The position numbers and the translations under genes were made by a program. From assembly GCA_910592205.1 (NCBI GenBank), contig CAJVPJ010001258.1, positions 1-11,057 of the forward strand: a stretch of 11,057 bases of DNA, written 5' to 3'. This document shows positions 1-8,600 of the stretch, piece after piece (position 1 is the stretch's first letter; each line of letters starts with the position of its first letter). The notes under the pieces are model-generated. The model made no database searches and was not told where the DNA came from. It saw only the letters and a list, made by a program, of their open reading frames with translations. The stretch is from Paraglomus occultum. Lineage: Eukaryota > Glomeromycota > Glomeromycetes > Paraglomerales > Paraglomeraceae.

Positions 1-745
1 CAATGAGCGAATATCATTCCCAATTGATAGCATAAACTGTCATGCGCATAGCCACGTTTCTAAACAATCGAATGATCAAATATAGATACACTAGTATAAG
101 TAGCGCAATATCAATGTACTGCAATATTATCTTTAACGTCGCACACAGTATAAGTTTCTCTATAAAGAGCAATCTCCATGGTAAAGATCGACTCATCATT
201 TGTATTAAGTGTGTTGAACAATATGATATAATCGATAACTTTAATAACAATGGCCGATTCCCCACTTTTAACGTCGTACATAATATCCCCATATATAGTA
301 TTTATTTAATATTAACACAATTATGACCGGAATTAATGTTGTTTTGTATGATGAAAATTACTCTTTATATAGAAATTATGCCGGACGACGTTAAAAGTGT
401 GGTCCATAATTCAGTAATTGGCGATGTAATGTAAATGTGTTACCATGTGTTACTATTTGATAATTAATTGTTACACAGAAATTATTTTGTAGGGGAACGA
501 TACCTAAAGTGACTTTTAACTATTAATTTAATAATACCAATAATAAATGTTAAACGTGACATCATCGACGCAGTCAACGTGGTCAACAATGCTACATTAA
601 TTACCAATATGCGATAAGCTCGACTGCCATCTGGATCGAACCTATCGTCACACCTACATCCTGTTTGATGATCAATAGCTGAATTAATTACGTTTAAAAT
701 GAAACAATAAAAACTAGATCAATTTTAACGACGCAAATGAATCAT
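1..745. other. Intergenic DNA upstream of the secreted-protein gene
   Basis: AT-rich sequence with no convincing gene. The open frames near 14-326 on both strands have no recognisable domain and lie opposite each other, so I treat them as chance. The string TTTAACGTCG occurs at about 131 and 268, and as its complement at about 387; the last two form the inverted repeat described separately. The right end runs into the promoter of the gene at 946. Confidence 0.6.
260..402. repeat. Short inverted-repeat element, possible MITE
   Basis: A 15-bp perfect inverted repeat is visible: CACTTTTAACGTCGT at 263-277 and its complement at 385-399. Allowing one mismatch, it extends to 18 bp and bounds a 143-bp AT-rich segment. 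A weaker inner match (CATAAT, offset by three bases) continues the pairing. The size and terminal inverted repeats suit a miniature inverted-repeat transposable element. I see no clean target-site duplication, and one copy is not enough to prove mobility. Confidence 0.35.
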
Positions 746-752
746 GTAAAGA

Positions 753-760
753 TATAAATA
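753..760 (+). promoter_or_regulatory. TATA box of the secreted-protein gene
   Basis: TATAAATA is a strong TATA match about 190 bp before the ATG at 946. Transcription would be expected to start near 780-790, giving a 5' leader of about 160 nt. That leader is A/C/T-rich, contains runs such as CTTTCTTT, and has no ATG after about 772, so no upstream reading frame competes with the main start. This fits a well-expressed gene, but the transcription start is inferred from spacing only. Confidence 0.6.
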
Positions 761-945
761 CACCGAGAGATGGCTTGCTCCTCCTAAATAAAACAATCAA
801 ACTGTCCAGCTCAGCTGTTTACCGTCTTTCTTTAAACCACAAAGCATATTGAACTAGCTTTTCTGCTCTTCAATTACAACCATCACATTAACCTAATATC
901 TTAATCATATCCTAATCACATCACCACTAAAACCAAACTTTAACC

Positions 946-1869
946 ATGAAGATTTCTGCAATTTTTACAGTGGCTCTTAGCATAGCCCTTCTTTCAAATG
1001 CTACTCCATTCGAAAAACGTCGGTTTGGCCAAGAACACTCTGCCTTCGTTGAACCACTCTACCAAAAAATGCGCGACAGTGCTCAAGGTACTAATTTTGC
1101 CGGACAAGTTGGACAGTTGTCCGGCGAAGCCGTGAATGCTCTTCTTGCCGCTAAGCCTGCTTGCAGACAACAGCAAGTGGCAGATCACTTGGTATTCTTT
1201 GCGAAAAAAATGGGTGCTGATAAAACGATTGCGGATGGAAAGCGAAGGCAAAAAAATTTAATTGATATCGCAAAAAAATATCGAACTGCTGAGAGAAATA
1301 CCAACCAGGATGGAAAACCAAGCTTCTTGTGTGGCAGAAAACCATTCTTCAAGGAACTAAATGGAATTGTACAACGCCAAGATCCCGCTGCGACAACAAA
1401 ACCGGATACGCCTAAAGATGCTTTTAATCTGGATGCAGACTTTGATCCACTTGGCGTTTTATCCCAAATCAAGGCTGCATCAAACAACGGTGGCGCAAGT
1501 GATCCAAAAGATAAGCCAAAAGATCCAAAAAAGAAGCCAAAAGATCCAAAAAAGAAACCAAAAGACCCAAAAGATAAGCCAAAGGAACCAAAAAAGAATC
1601 CAAAAGGCAAGACTGGAAACCCAGCAGCTGACAACCCTCTCGGTGGTAGTGATTTTCAAATGCCATTTATTAAGAAGAATGCTGACGGAACTTTCAGTAT
1701 TGATGGTGTTGTAAGACCATTCAAAACAGAAGCTGAAGCGCACAAATCTCAATGTAGTATGCAGCACAATGCATGTGGTTGGCTTATTACAGTGGACGAT
1801 AAAGTTACTCTTAGCGATTGTGATAAACAAGAAAAAGCTTGTATAGCTGGTCCCACTGTATTTGCGTAA
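946..1869 (+). CDS. Secreted protein with Kex2 site, Lys-Pro-Asp repeat linker and four-Cys module
   Basis: A complete intronless gene of 307 residues. The start ATG has A at -3 and lies directly before a signal peptide: Lys2, a hydrophobic core at about 5-16, and likely cleavage after SNA (residue 19). A short propeptide ends at Lys24-Arg25, a Kex2-type site. Residues 27-150 look globular and contain Cys73 and Cys129. Residues 151-185 are a Pro/Ala/Asp linker, and 186-220 are five heptads of the form (D/E)PKxxPK, very basic and surely disordered. Residues about 237-307 form a C-terminal module with Cys270, 277, 292 and 299 spaced C-x6-C-x14-C-x6-C, ending near the C-terminus. There is no transmembrane segment after the signal peptide and no GPI signal. 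From memory, similar N- and C-terminal modules occur in uncharacterised secreted fungal proteins; I cannot name a family. Function is unknown; cell-wall protein or secreted effector are both possible. Confidence 0.88.
   Translation: MKISAIFTVALSIALLSNATPFEKRRFGQEHSAFVEPLYQKMRDSAQGTNFAGQVGQLSGEAVNALLAAKPACRQQQVADHLVFFAKKMGADKTIADGKRRQKNLIDIAKKYRTAERNTNQDGKPSFLCGRKPFFKELNGIVQRQDPAATTKPDTPKDAFNLDADFDPLGVLSQIKAASNNGGASDPKDKPKDPKKKPKDPKKKPKDPKDKPKEPKKNPKGKTGNPAADNPLGGSDFQMPFIKKNADGTFSIDGVVRPFKTEAEAHKSQCSMQHNACGWLITVDDKVTLSDCDKQEKACIAGPTVFA
1501..1605 (+). repeat. Five tandem 21-bp coding repeats
   Basis: The unit begins GATCCAAAAGATAAGCCAAA and repeats five times in frame, encoding heptads (D/E)PK-xx-PK at residues 186-220 of the secreted protein. 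Units two and three are almost identical; the last is the most diverged (EPKKNPK). Such in-frame arrays change length easily by replication slippage, so copy number may vary between strains. The Lys-rich clusters (PKKKPK) resemble monopartite nuclear-localisation signals. Confidence 0.9.
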
Positions 1870-2140
1870 TAATATGTATTCAAACTAATTATTGTGGTAG
1901 TAGTAATAATAGAGAGATAGCTAGTTCTTGATTTAGAGTATATTAATATTTTGTGTCTTAATTAATAAGCAGTTGACTACGTTTAATTATAATTTGCATT
2001 ATTGTTTGTTTACCGTGATAAAATACCATTATACGTGCAAAGTTATTGGTTACGGGCGCTTTTAAAATTTGTTCGCAGTGTGGCATGCTCATGAGTTTTA
2101 AATTATGTTTGCAAGATAATCGCGTGGTAGAACGGGTCCG
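1870..2140. other. 3' flank of the secreted-protein gene
   Basis: AT-rich DNA following the TAA stop at 1867-1869. No perfect AATAAA occurs close to the stop; AATAAT near 1906 and AATAAG near 1964 are the nearest variants. No gene is seen. Confidence 0.5.
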
Positions 2141-2623
2141 GTTCATTTATTTCATCGACAGTACATTTAGTCGACAGTCTTTTCGCCGACAGTTCATTTC
2201 ACCGACAGTACATTATGAACGAAACCATAACTACAATCACATCTATACGCATACTAAATTGCACAACCAGTCGTAAAGACAATTTTTGACAATTTAAAAA
2301 TCTGCAAAACAACGTATTAGCAATGTCGATCATAGTCGTTAATATTGTAAATGAATTCGTTCAAGAACGAATAAAGATACAGAAACGAAACTTTCACTGA
2401 CCATGCATACTAAATTTCGCAAAGATCAATAATAGTCATGGGACATGTTACGGTACAAGGGTTCGAAATTATAATAAATACACTAATGTACTGTCGATGA
2501 AATGTACTGTCGGCGAAATGACTGTCGATGAAAATAATTGTCTACAGTCGGCAAAACGTACCGTCGGCAAATGAACTGTCGACTAAATGTACTGTCGATG
2601 AAATAATTGTCGGTGAAATGAAC
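2141..2623. mobile_element. Foldback-type element with subrepeat-built inverted arms
   Basis: The left arm (2141-2215) and right arm (2484-2623) are inverted copies made of repeated ~16-bp units with the core CTGTCG(A/G)(T/C)GAAATGTA: about four units on the left and eight on the right. The best paired block is a perfect 32-bp inverted match, 2147-2178 with 2575-2606. The outer ends are GTTCATTT and its complement AAATGAAC, and the inner ends (TAATGTACTGTCG on the right) also pair. A further inverted pair, TAATCGCG at 2117-2124 and CGCGATTA at 2628-2635, may mark the true termini. The ~270-bp core has no coding capacity, so this is a non-autonomous element. The architecture resembles foldback transposons; I see no clear target-site duplication. 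Confidence 0.65.
2355..2372. repeat. Perfect 8+8 bp palindrome in the foldback core
   Basis: ATTCGTTC-AA-GAACGAAT is a perfect palindrome with a two-base centre, located in the core of the foldback element. It contains TTCnnGAA, the half-site pattern of heat-shock elements. Whether it is functional or chance is unknown. Confidence 0.5.
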
Positions 2624-2635
2624 GCCTCGCGATTA

Positions 2636-3417
2636 ATTAATTGAAAAATATAGATTATCTAACAAATAGTTGTTAGTTCAATAAATAATCCGCGTGTAAC
2701 TTTTAACGCGTCAAAAACTGCGGATTTAATTAGAGAAAGACGAAGAAAGAAGTATGATATTTGGTGGTCTACAGTATGTACCTATGGGTTATATTTATAC
2801 TGTTGAAACTACTGTAATGACGCAAGTTTACTTATAGACTATAGGCTTTTGCTAAAAATTATTTAATTTCATAAATTATGCAATGATACTAAACATAACT
2901 AAACAAAAGATGTATCCGTTGAGCAAATGCTTGCGCCTTGTGAATCCCAGCACAATATATCAAAAGGTTATCATATACTGACTAGATCAAAATCAACTAG
3001 ACGGACTTCCTTAAAATAACACATTTCCATAATATTAACCTGATATGTTCTAGTCGGCTCGTAACATAGTAGTTTTACTATGTGGGTGAGCATTAATAAC
3101 CAGCACCAACATAAAGACTAATGGTGTCAAGTAAAAAAGAGACAGTCTAATATTATCTTTAGTATGTATAAAAGTGTCCAACATTCTAACTTTTAAACGA
3201 ATGGTTTATTGTTCGTCAGGGTTTATCCTCAACAATCGAATAAGTAACACTTATACATGGTTATCGTCACAAACATCTGATTATGAATAACATTTACTTG
3301 AATACCACTCGCGTTAAATAATTGGGAATTTCTCTTGCGAGATATCTGACCGTGAGAGCTTTACAATTATTATCGCTGGGATAAATTACTGAACCAGCAA
3401 CTAACTTTGATATCGTT
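2636..3417. other. Intergenic DNA without a recognisable gene
   Basis: No open frame with protein-like content and no RNA gene was recognised. The only local structure is a small hairpin at 3064-3083. Confidence 0.5.
3064..3083. repeat. Small perfect hairpin
   Basis: ACATAGTA and TACTATGT form an 8-bp perfect stem around the loop GTTT. No U-run follows and no gene is adjacent, so no role can be assigned. Confidence 0.4.
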
Positions 3418-3580
3418 GTATGTTGATTTGGAATTTATGTCAATTCTCAATGGACATTTGTCGATTCCAAATTAACGTATGTCAGTTAGGATTTATGTTA
3501 ATTTAAATAGACATATTAATATGTCGATTCTAAATTGACATACTGTATGTCAGGTTGGAATGTATGTCAATATGTAGATT
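3418..3580. repeat. Tandem repeat of ~60-68 bp with nested inverted repeats
   Basis: Two full units and a partial third begin with GTATGT at 3418, 3477 and 3545. Shared blocks are GTATGT(C/T)(A/G)(A/G)TT, then GGA(A/T)T, ATGT(C/T)AATT, GACAT, and TGTCGATTC(C/T)AAATT. Each unit also folds on itself: in the first, ATTTGGAAT (3426-3434) pairs with ATTCCAAAT (3464-3472), and ATGTC (3437-3441) pairs with GACAT (3453-3457). It is a small minisatellite, or a tandemly duplicated hairpin sequence. The third unit decays after about 3580. Confidence 0.6.
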
Positions 3581-5528
3581 ATATAAAGATATTATTAAGC
3601 AATGTTAGCTAGTATTATTCTATCTCCAAGTAAGCGTGCATGAGAGGACCTATTACTATTTAACACATGCTTTCATGACAGAAGTTCATAGCGCAAAATA
3701 ATTTTAATATCTTTTTTCATTTTTTTTTTATTTTTTATTTCTTGATCTTTTACTTTAGCTTTTCCGTTTTAGTTTCCAATTGAGTTAAGCACAATTTTTT
3801 GAATTTTTATTACTGTTAATAAAATTATTGATAATGTTATTCAAAGACGCACTATAGTTTTGCAAAACGTCCAGAACGGGATTTATCTGCAATCTAGTAG
3901 TGAATAGTACGTATGGGTAATATTCTACTCTCATACAACTATGTGATATCATTGGCCTCTACCATTCTTCCAGTACAACCAAATACAGTATTTTTGGCTT
4001 CACTAGTAAATTTATCATATTTAGTGGACAGTTTCAAAATTATCAAATCAAAATCGTCAACATTGGTTAAGTATTATTATTGTTACTCAAGAATTTATTC
4101 TTGTTGTTCACAAAGGTCACTGAGATAATTTGTGTCAAAGTGTCATACATCTCCAGTTGATGCTGAAATTGACCACTGTCAGCTCAAATGTTGCTACACA
4201 CTTTATTCAGGAATGATTAGTATCAAATGTTCTATGTGTCTTACATATTCTATACAATTTATTTCAGAATCAGCTATTTTGACATACAATAATAGGTATT
4301 AATTAGAAGGCTGAGTAAACTTTGAACAAAATTCATATAAACTGCAAATAAGCTGTGAAATAAGTTTATTCAAGGAGTATTCAGCCACTAAACAAAGCAG
4401 TGAATGACATTAATATTGGAGATTGGCTTTGTTTATATAAATAGTATATTATGATGTAAACTATTTACTTATATGTTTATGAATATTTAATTGTGTATCA
4501 TTTCCAACTAGTTAAACTATTCAATAGAAGTAATTATTAGCAAATTCGCATTGTCAGTACAATTTCCAGAATGTCAATATATAGACTCAACTTGTCATTT
4601 GTAATAGCACATAAAGCATGCTGTTCGCCGCATTAATATATTCCGTATTATTCAATGTCTGCCTCGACTAATACTAGATTGTAACGTAACATACTTTTAC
4701 TACAACCTGGCCCGGCTTTATAAAAATTAAATTTTTACATAATGTCAATATATATAGCAATTATGTATCAACTGCTTGGATCTGTTATTATTGTTATGTA
4801 CATATTGCCTAATGACGCATTTAACCGTAGCTAGATTGGCATTCGACATGTATTATTTTTTATTAATGTTGTAAGCAACCGTGCTCAATGTCCCGGTTTG
4901 ATCGCGTCAGCTAAATAAGGAGTGGGTAATTATAATGCTTTTAGACGAGACATTGTAACATGAAGATAGAAATCTGGCTATTGCACGCATGTAAAGTATG
5001 TCTTACTATGAACAAGGCGCATTTTTAAAATCTTCAGATACTCTCTGTAAGAAATGTGATAAACGCGTTCAGACGTATAGAAATGCTTACTTTGAACGTA
5101 ATCACTAACGTATATCAAATATCAGAATGTTTGTATAAAATTGAGTTAAATCTTTAGGAGTCGTACCATGCTCTACAGAATGTCATGCTGTTTTAAAGTC
5201 GGTATTTATTTCCAAGTAAAAAACTTTAAAAGTAGCGTAGAGAAATGTCTATGAAATATCGAGAAGTCGATAAATTAAAGCTATGGGAGCGTGACAGACA
5301 AAAACTTTAACACGCACGCGCGCGCAACACCAAATTAAAGCTGTTTGCGAATAGAAAAAGTTTCAATATAAGTATTTCCAGTGTTTAACAGATTAGTTGC
5401 GTCTGAAAGTTTTCATTCTAAACTAACTGTCATCATATGTATACTCAATTGAATGTAATTGTTATATTTATTAATTAATGCTGTCTAAACGAAAACATAT
5501 TACCGTTTTGCTAATTCATAAACGCAAG
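3581..5528. other. Long intergenic stretch, no gene recognised
   Basis: Nearly 2 kb of AT-rich DNA. It includes a T-rich tract at about 3711-3740 and a short CA/CG run at about 5310-5326. AAATTAAAGCT appears twice, 60 bp apart, at about 5272 and 5332. A 71-codon open frame at 3913-4128 has no domain, signal or homology I can recognise and is probably chance. I see no tRNA or rRNA. Confidence 0.5.
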
Positions 5529-5534
5529 TTTATT
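5529..5534 (-). promoter_or_regulatory. Candidate polyadenylation signal of the kinase-TPR gene
   Basis: On the - strand this reads AATAAA, 77 nt downstream of the TGA stop at 5611-5613. Position and sequence fit a poly(A) signal. AATAAA is common by chance in such AT-rich DNA, so support is modest. Confidence 0.35.
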
Positions 5535-5610
5535 ACAACACAATCGACTTGGAATAAATAATAATTACGTAATCTACAATAAGTTAATCACCGAAACGGA
5601 TTTACCCACT

Positions 5611-8600
5611 TCACATATCCGCATTATTATTATTATGATGCTTGAACATTTCATCAACCTTTTCTCTCATACTCAACGCAAACGAGTCATTTGGTTCAAT
5701 CTCCAATGACTCGTTGAAATCGGTCAGTGCGTTATCATATTCACCGAGAACGAAATATACATTACCCCGCGTTCTCAACGCACGCGCGTTACGTGGCTTT
5801 ATCGCTAATGCTTTATTGAGATCATCTAACGAGTTGTCAAATTGTTTTAGACCGAGATAGACATCTCCCCTCACGATGAACGCATCGACATATTCCGGAT
5901 CAAGCTCTATTGATTTATCCAGATCAATCAACGCGTCATCATACCGTTTGAGCATGCAATATGTCTCGCCTCTGTTCTTTAGCGGATAATCATAACTCGG
6001 TGCAATCTCCAATGCCTTGTTGAGATCTTCCAATGACTTGTCATACTGTGCAAGATTACAGTATACGAGTCCCCGTATACTCAATGCATACGCATCATTC
6101 GGTTCGATTTCTAATACTTTGTTGACATCGCATAACGCGCGATCGTATTCTTTGAAATCGTTGTAGACGTCCCCTCTTACAGACAATGCTAGTACATGAT
6201 CTTGCTCGATTTCCAATGCTTTCCTGATATCGTTCAACGCATTGTCATATTGTTCGAGAACAGCATAGATGTTGGCCCTCATGCCCAATCCCCATACATT
6301 ATTTGGTTCGATCTCTAATAATTTGTCGAAATCATTCAGTGAATTGTCATATTGTCTTAGGCATGCATAAACATCTCCCCGTTCTCTCAAAACCCATGCA
6401 TCATTTGGTTCAATCTCCAACGATTGGTTAAGATCGTTCAGTGAATCATCGTACTGTCTTAGACATCGATGGACAGCGCCCCGTTCTCTCAACGCCCATG
6501 CATCACTCGGTTCGATTTCCAACGATTTGTTAAGATCGTTCAGTGAATTGTCATATTGGTCTAGACATCGATAGACTGCTCCCCTCCTGCTCAACGTCCA
6601 CGCATCATTTGGTTCAATCTCTAACGATTTGTTGAAATCGGTTAGTGAATTGTCGTATTGTTTTAGAATCAGATAGACTGTCCCCCTTCTACTCAACGCC
6701 CATGGATCATTTGGTTCAATCTCTAACGATTTGTTAAAATCGTTCAGTGCATCATCATATCGTCCTAGATCAAAATAGACAGCCGCCCGTTCTCTCAATG
6801 CCCATACATCATTTGGATCAATGTCCAACAAACTGTTAAGATCTTTCAGTGAATCATCATGTTGTCGTAGATCAAGATAAACAGCTCCCCGTTCTCTCAA
6901 TGCCCATGTATCATTTGGATCAATTTCCAACGATTTGTTGAAATCTTTCAGTGAATTGTCGTATTGTCCTAGATCAAGATAGACAGCTCCCCTTCTACTT
7001 AATGCCCATGCATCATTTGGTTCAATCTCCAACGATCTGTTAAGATCATTCAGAGAATTGTCAGGTTGTCCTAAATCAAGATATACAGCCCCTCTTCTGC
7101 TCAGCGCCCACGCATTATTTGGCTCGATTTCCAACAAGTTATTAATATCGTTCAGTGAATTAATGTATTGGCCTAGATCAAGATAGACAACTCCCCGCTC
7201 TTTCAACGCCCACGCGTTGTTTGGTTCAATTTCCAACGATCGGTTAAGATCGCCCAGTGAATTGACGTATTGTCCTAGACACCGAAAGATGGTTCCGCAT
7301 CTACTCAACGCCCACGCATCATCTGGTTCAATTCCCAACAAGTTGTCAAGATCGTTCAGTGAATTGTCGTATTGTTCTAGATCAAGGTAGATCGCTGCCC
7401 GTTCTCTCAACGCCCATGCATCATTCGGCTCAATGTCTAACGATTTGCAAAGATCATTCAGTGAATTATCATATTGTCCCAGATCGAGATAAACGGCTCC
7501 TCGTTCTCTCAGCGCCCATGCGTTGTTTGGCTCGATGTCCAACGATCTGTTAAGATCGTTTAGTGAATTGTCGTATTGTCCTAGGCATCGATAGACAGCT
7601 CCCCTTCTGCTCAGCGCCCATGCATCATTCGGCTCGACATCCAACGATTTGTCAAGATCGTTTAGCGAATTGTTGAATTGTCCTAGATCGAGATAGACGT
7701 TTCCCCTCCTACCCAACGTCCATGAATCATTCGGTTCAATCTCTAACGAATTGTCAAGATCATTCAGTGCGTCATCGTATTGTTTCAGATCGAGACAAAC
7801 ACCCCCTCTTCTGCCTAATGCCCATGCACTATTCGGTTCGATCAGCAATGATTTGTTAAAGTCATTTAGTGCGTCATCGTATCGTTTTAGATCTCGATAG
7901 ACGGATCCCCTTCTGCTCAATAACCATGCGTTGTTCGGCTCGATCTCCAACGATCTGTTAAAATTGTTGATTTCGTCACAACACTTTAATATTTTGTAAA
8001 CTTTTTCACAGACTGGCCGCTTATTAGGGTCATCATCCCAACATTCTGAATATAGACTGACATATTCTCTGGGTGTTCCGGGAAAGTGTGGATCACGAAA
8101 GCCGTTGAGCCTATACGCAAAAATATCATCTACTTCGGTACGTCCTTCGCATGGAAGTTTTCCAGACGATATTTCCCAAAATATTACACCAAGACTAAAT
8201 ATGTCGGATTTCTTTCCGAGGCATTCTGACATGTTTGTTAAATGTAACGGATCCTTGTATGCGAGCGCACCTTCTCTGTCACACGATTTAGATATCGCTT
8301 GTTTCAACACGCTTGATAAGCCAAAGTCGGTTATCTTGGCAACACCCGATTTGATAAGAATATTACTAGATGACTAGATTGAACAGACATATAGCGTCAG
8401 TTGAAGTTCTAGTGTGAGTTGGATGATTATAAACTAACACTTGCGATAAATACCAAATTTTTGTGAACGATATCAAGTTTATGTAAATGTTTTAGTCCAT
8501 TGGTAATTTCCAAGCCCAGCTTGTATTTGTCTTTCCAAGTTAAATCGTTGGAGTGTCTTTCCAGGTGCTCACGTAAGCTGCCGTCAGCCAGTTCGAAAAT

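Noticed and set aside
14-326. Overlapping open frames of 92 and 94 codons on opposite strands
   Set aside because: No recognisable domain, no clear promoter, and composition like the surrounding AT-rich DNA.
994-1830. Several open frames antisense to, or out of frame with, the secreted-protein gene, including a 149-codon Phe/Gly/Ser-rich one
   Set aside because: They are shadows created by the Lys/Pro-rich repeat and codon bias of the real gene, with no domain or start context of their own.
2046-2276. 76-codon + strand frame with repeated FI-STF and RQF patterns
   Set aside because: Its protein-like repetition is just translation of the subrepeats in the foldback left arm.
2458-2472. GGGTTCGAAATT, resembling a tRNA B box
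   Set aside because: No A box or acceptor stem at the right distance and the final CC is missing; it lies inside the foldback core.
2141-2623. CRISPR-like regularly spaced repeats
   Set aside because: Units abut without unique spacers, occur in inverted arms, and the genome is clearly eukaryotic (spliced genes).
3913-4128. 71-codon + strand frame
   Set aside because: It has no signal peptide, domain or context and is expected by chance in about 2 kb of AT-rich sequence.
5642-8377. Plus-strand open frames across the TPR/kinase exon
   Set aside because: They are antisense shadows of a repetitive coding exon whose - strand frame has clear TPR and kinase motifs.
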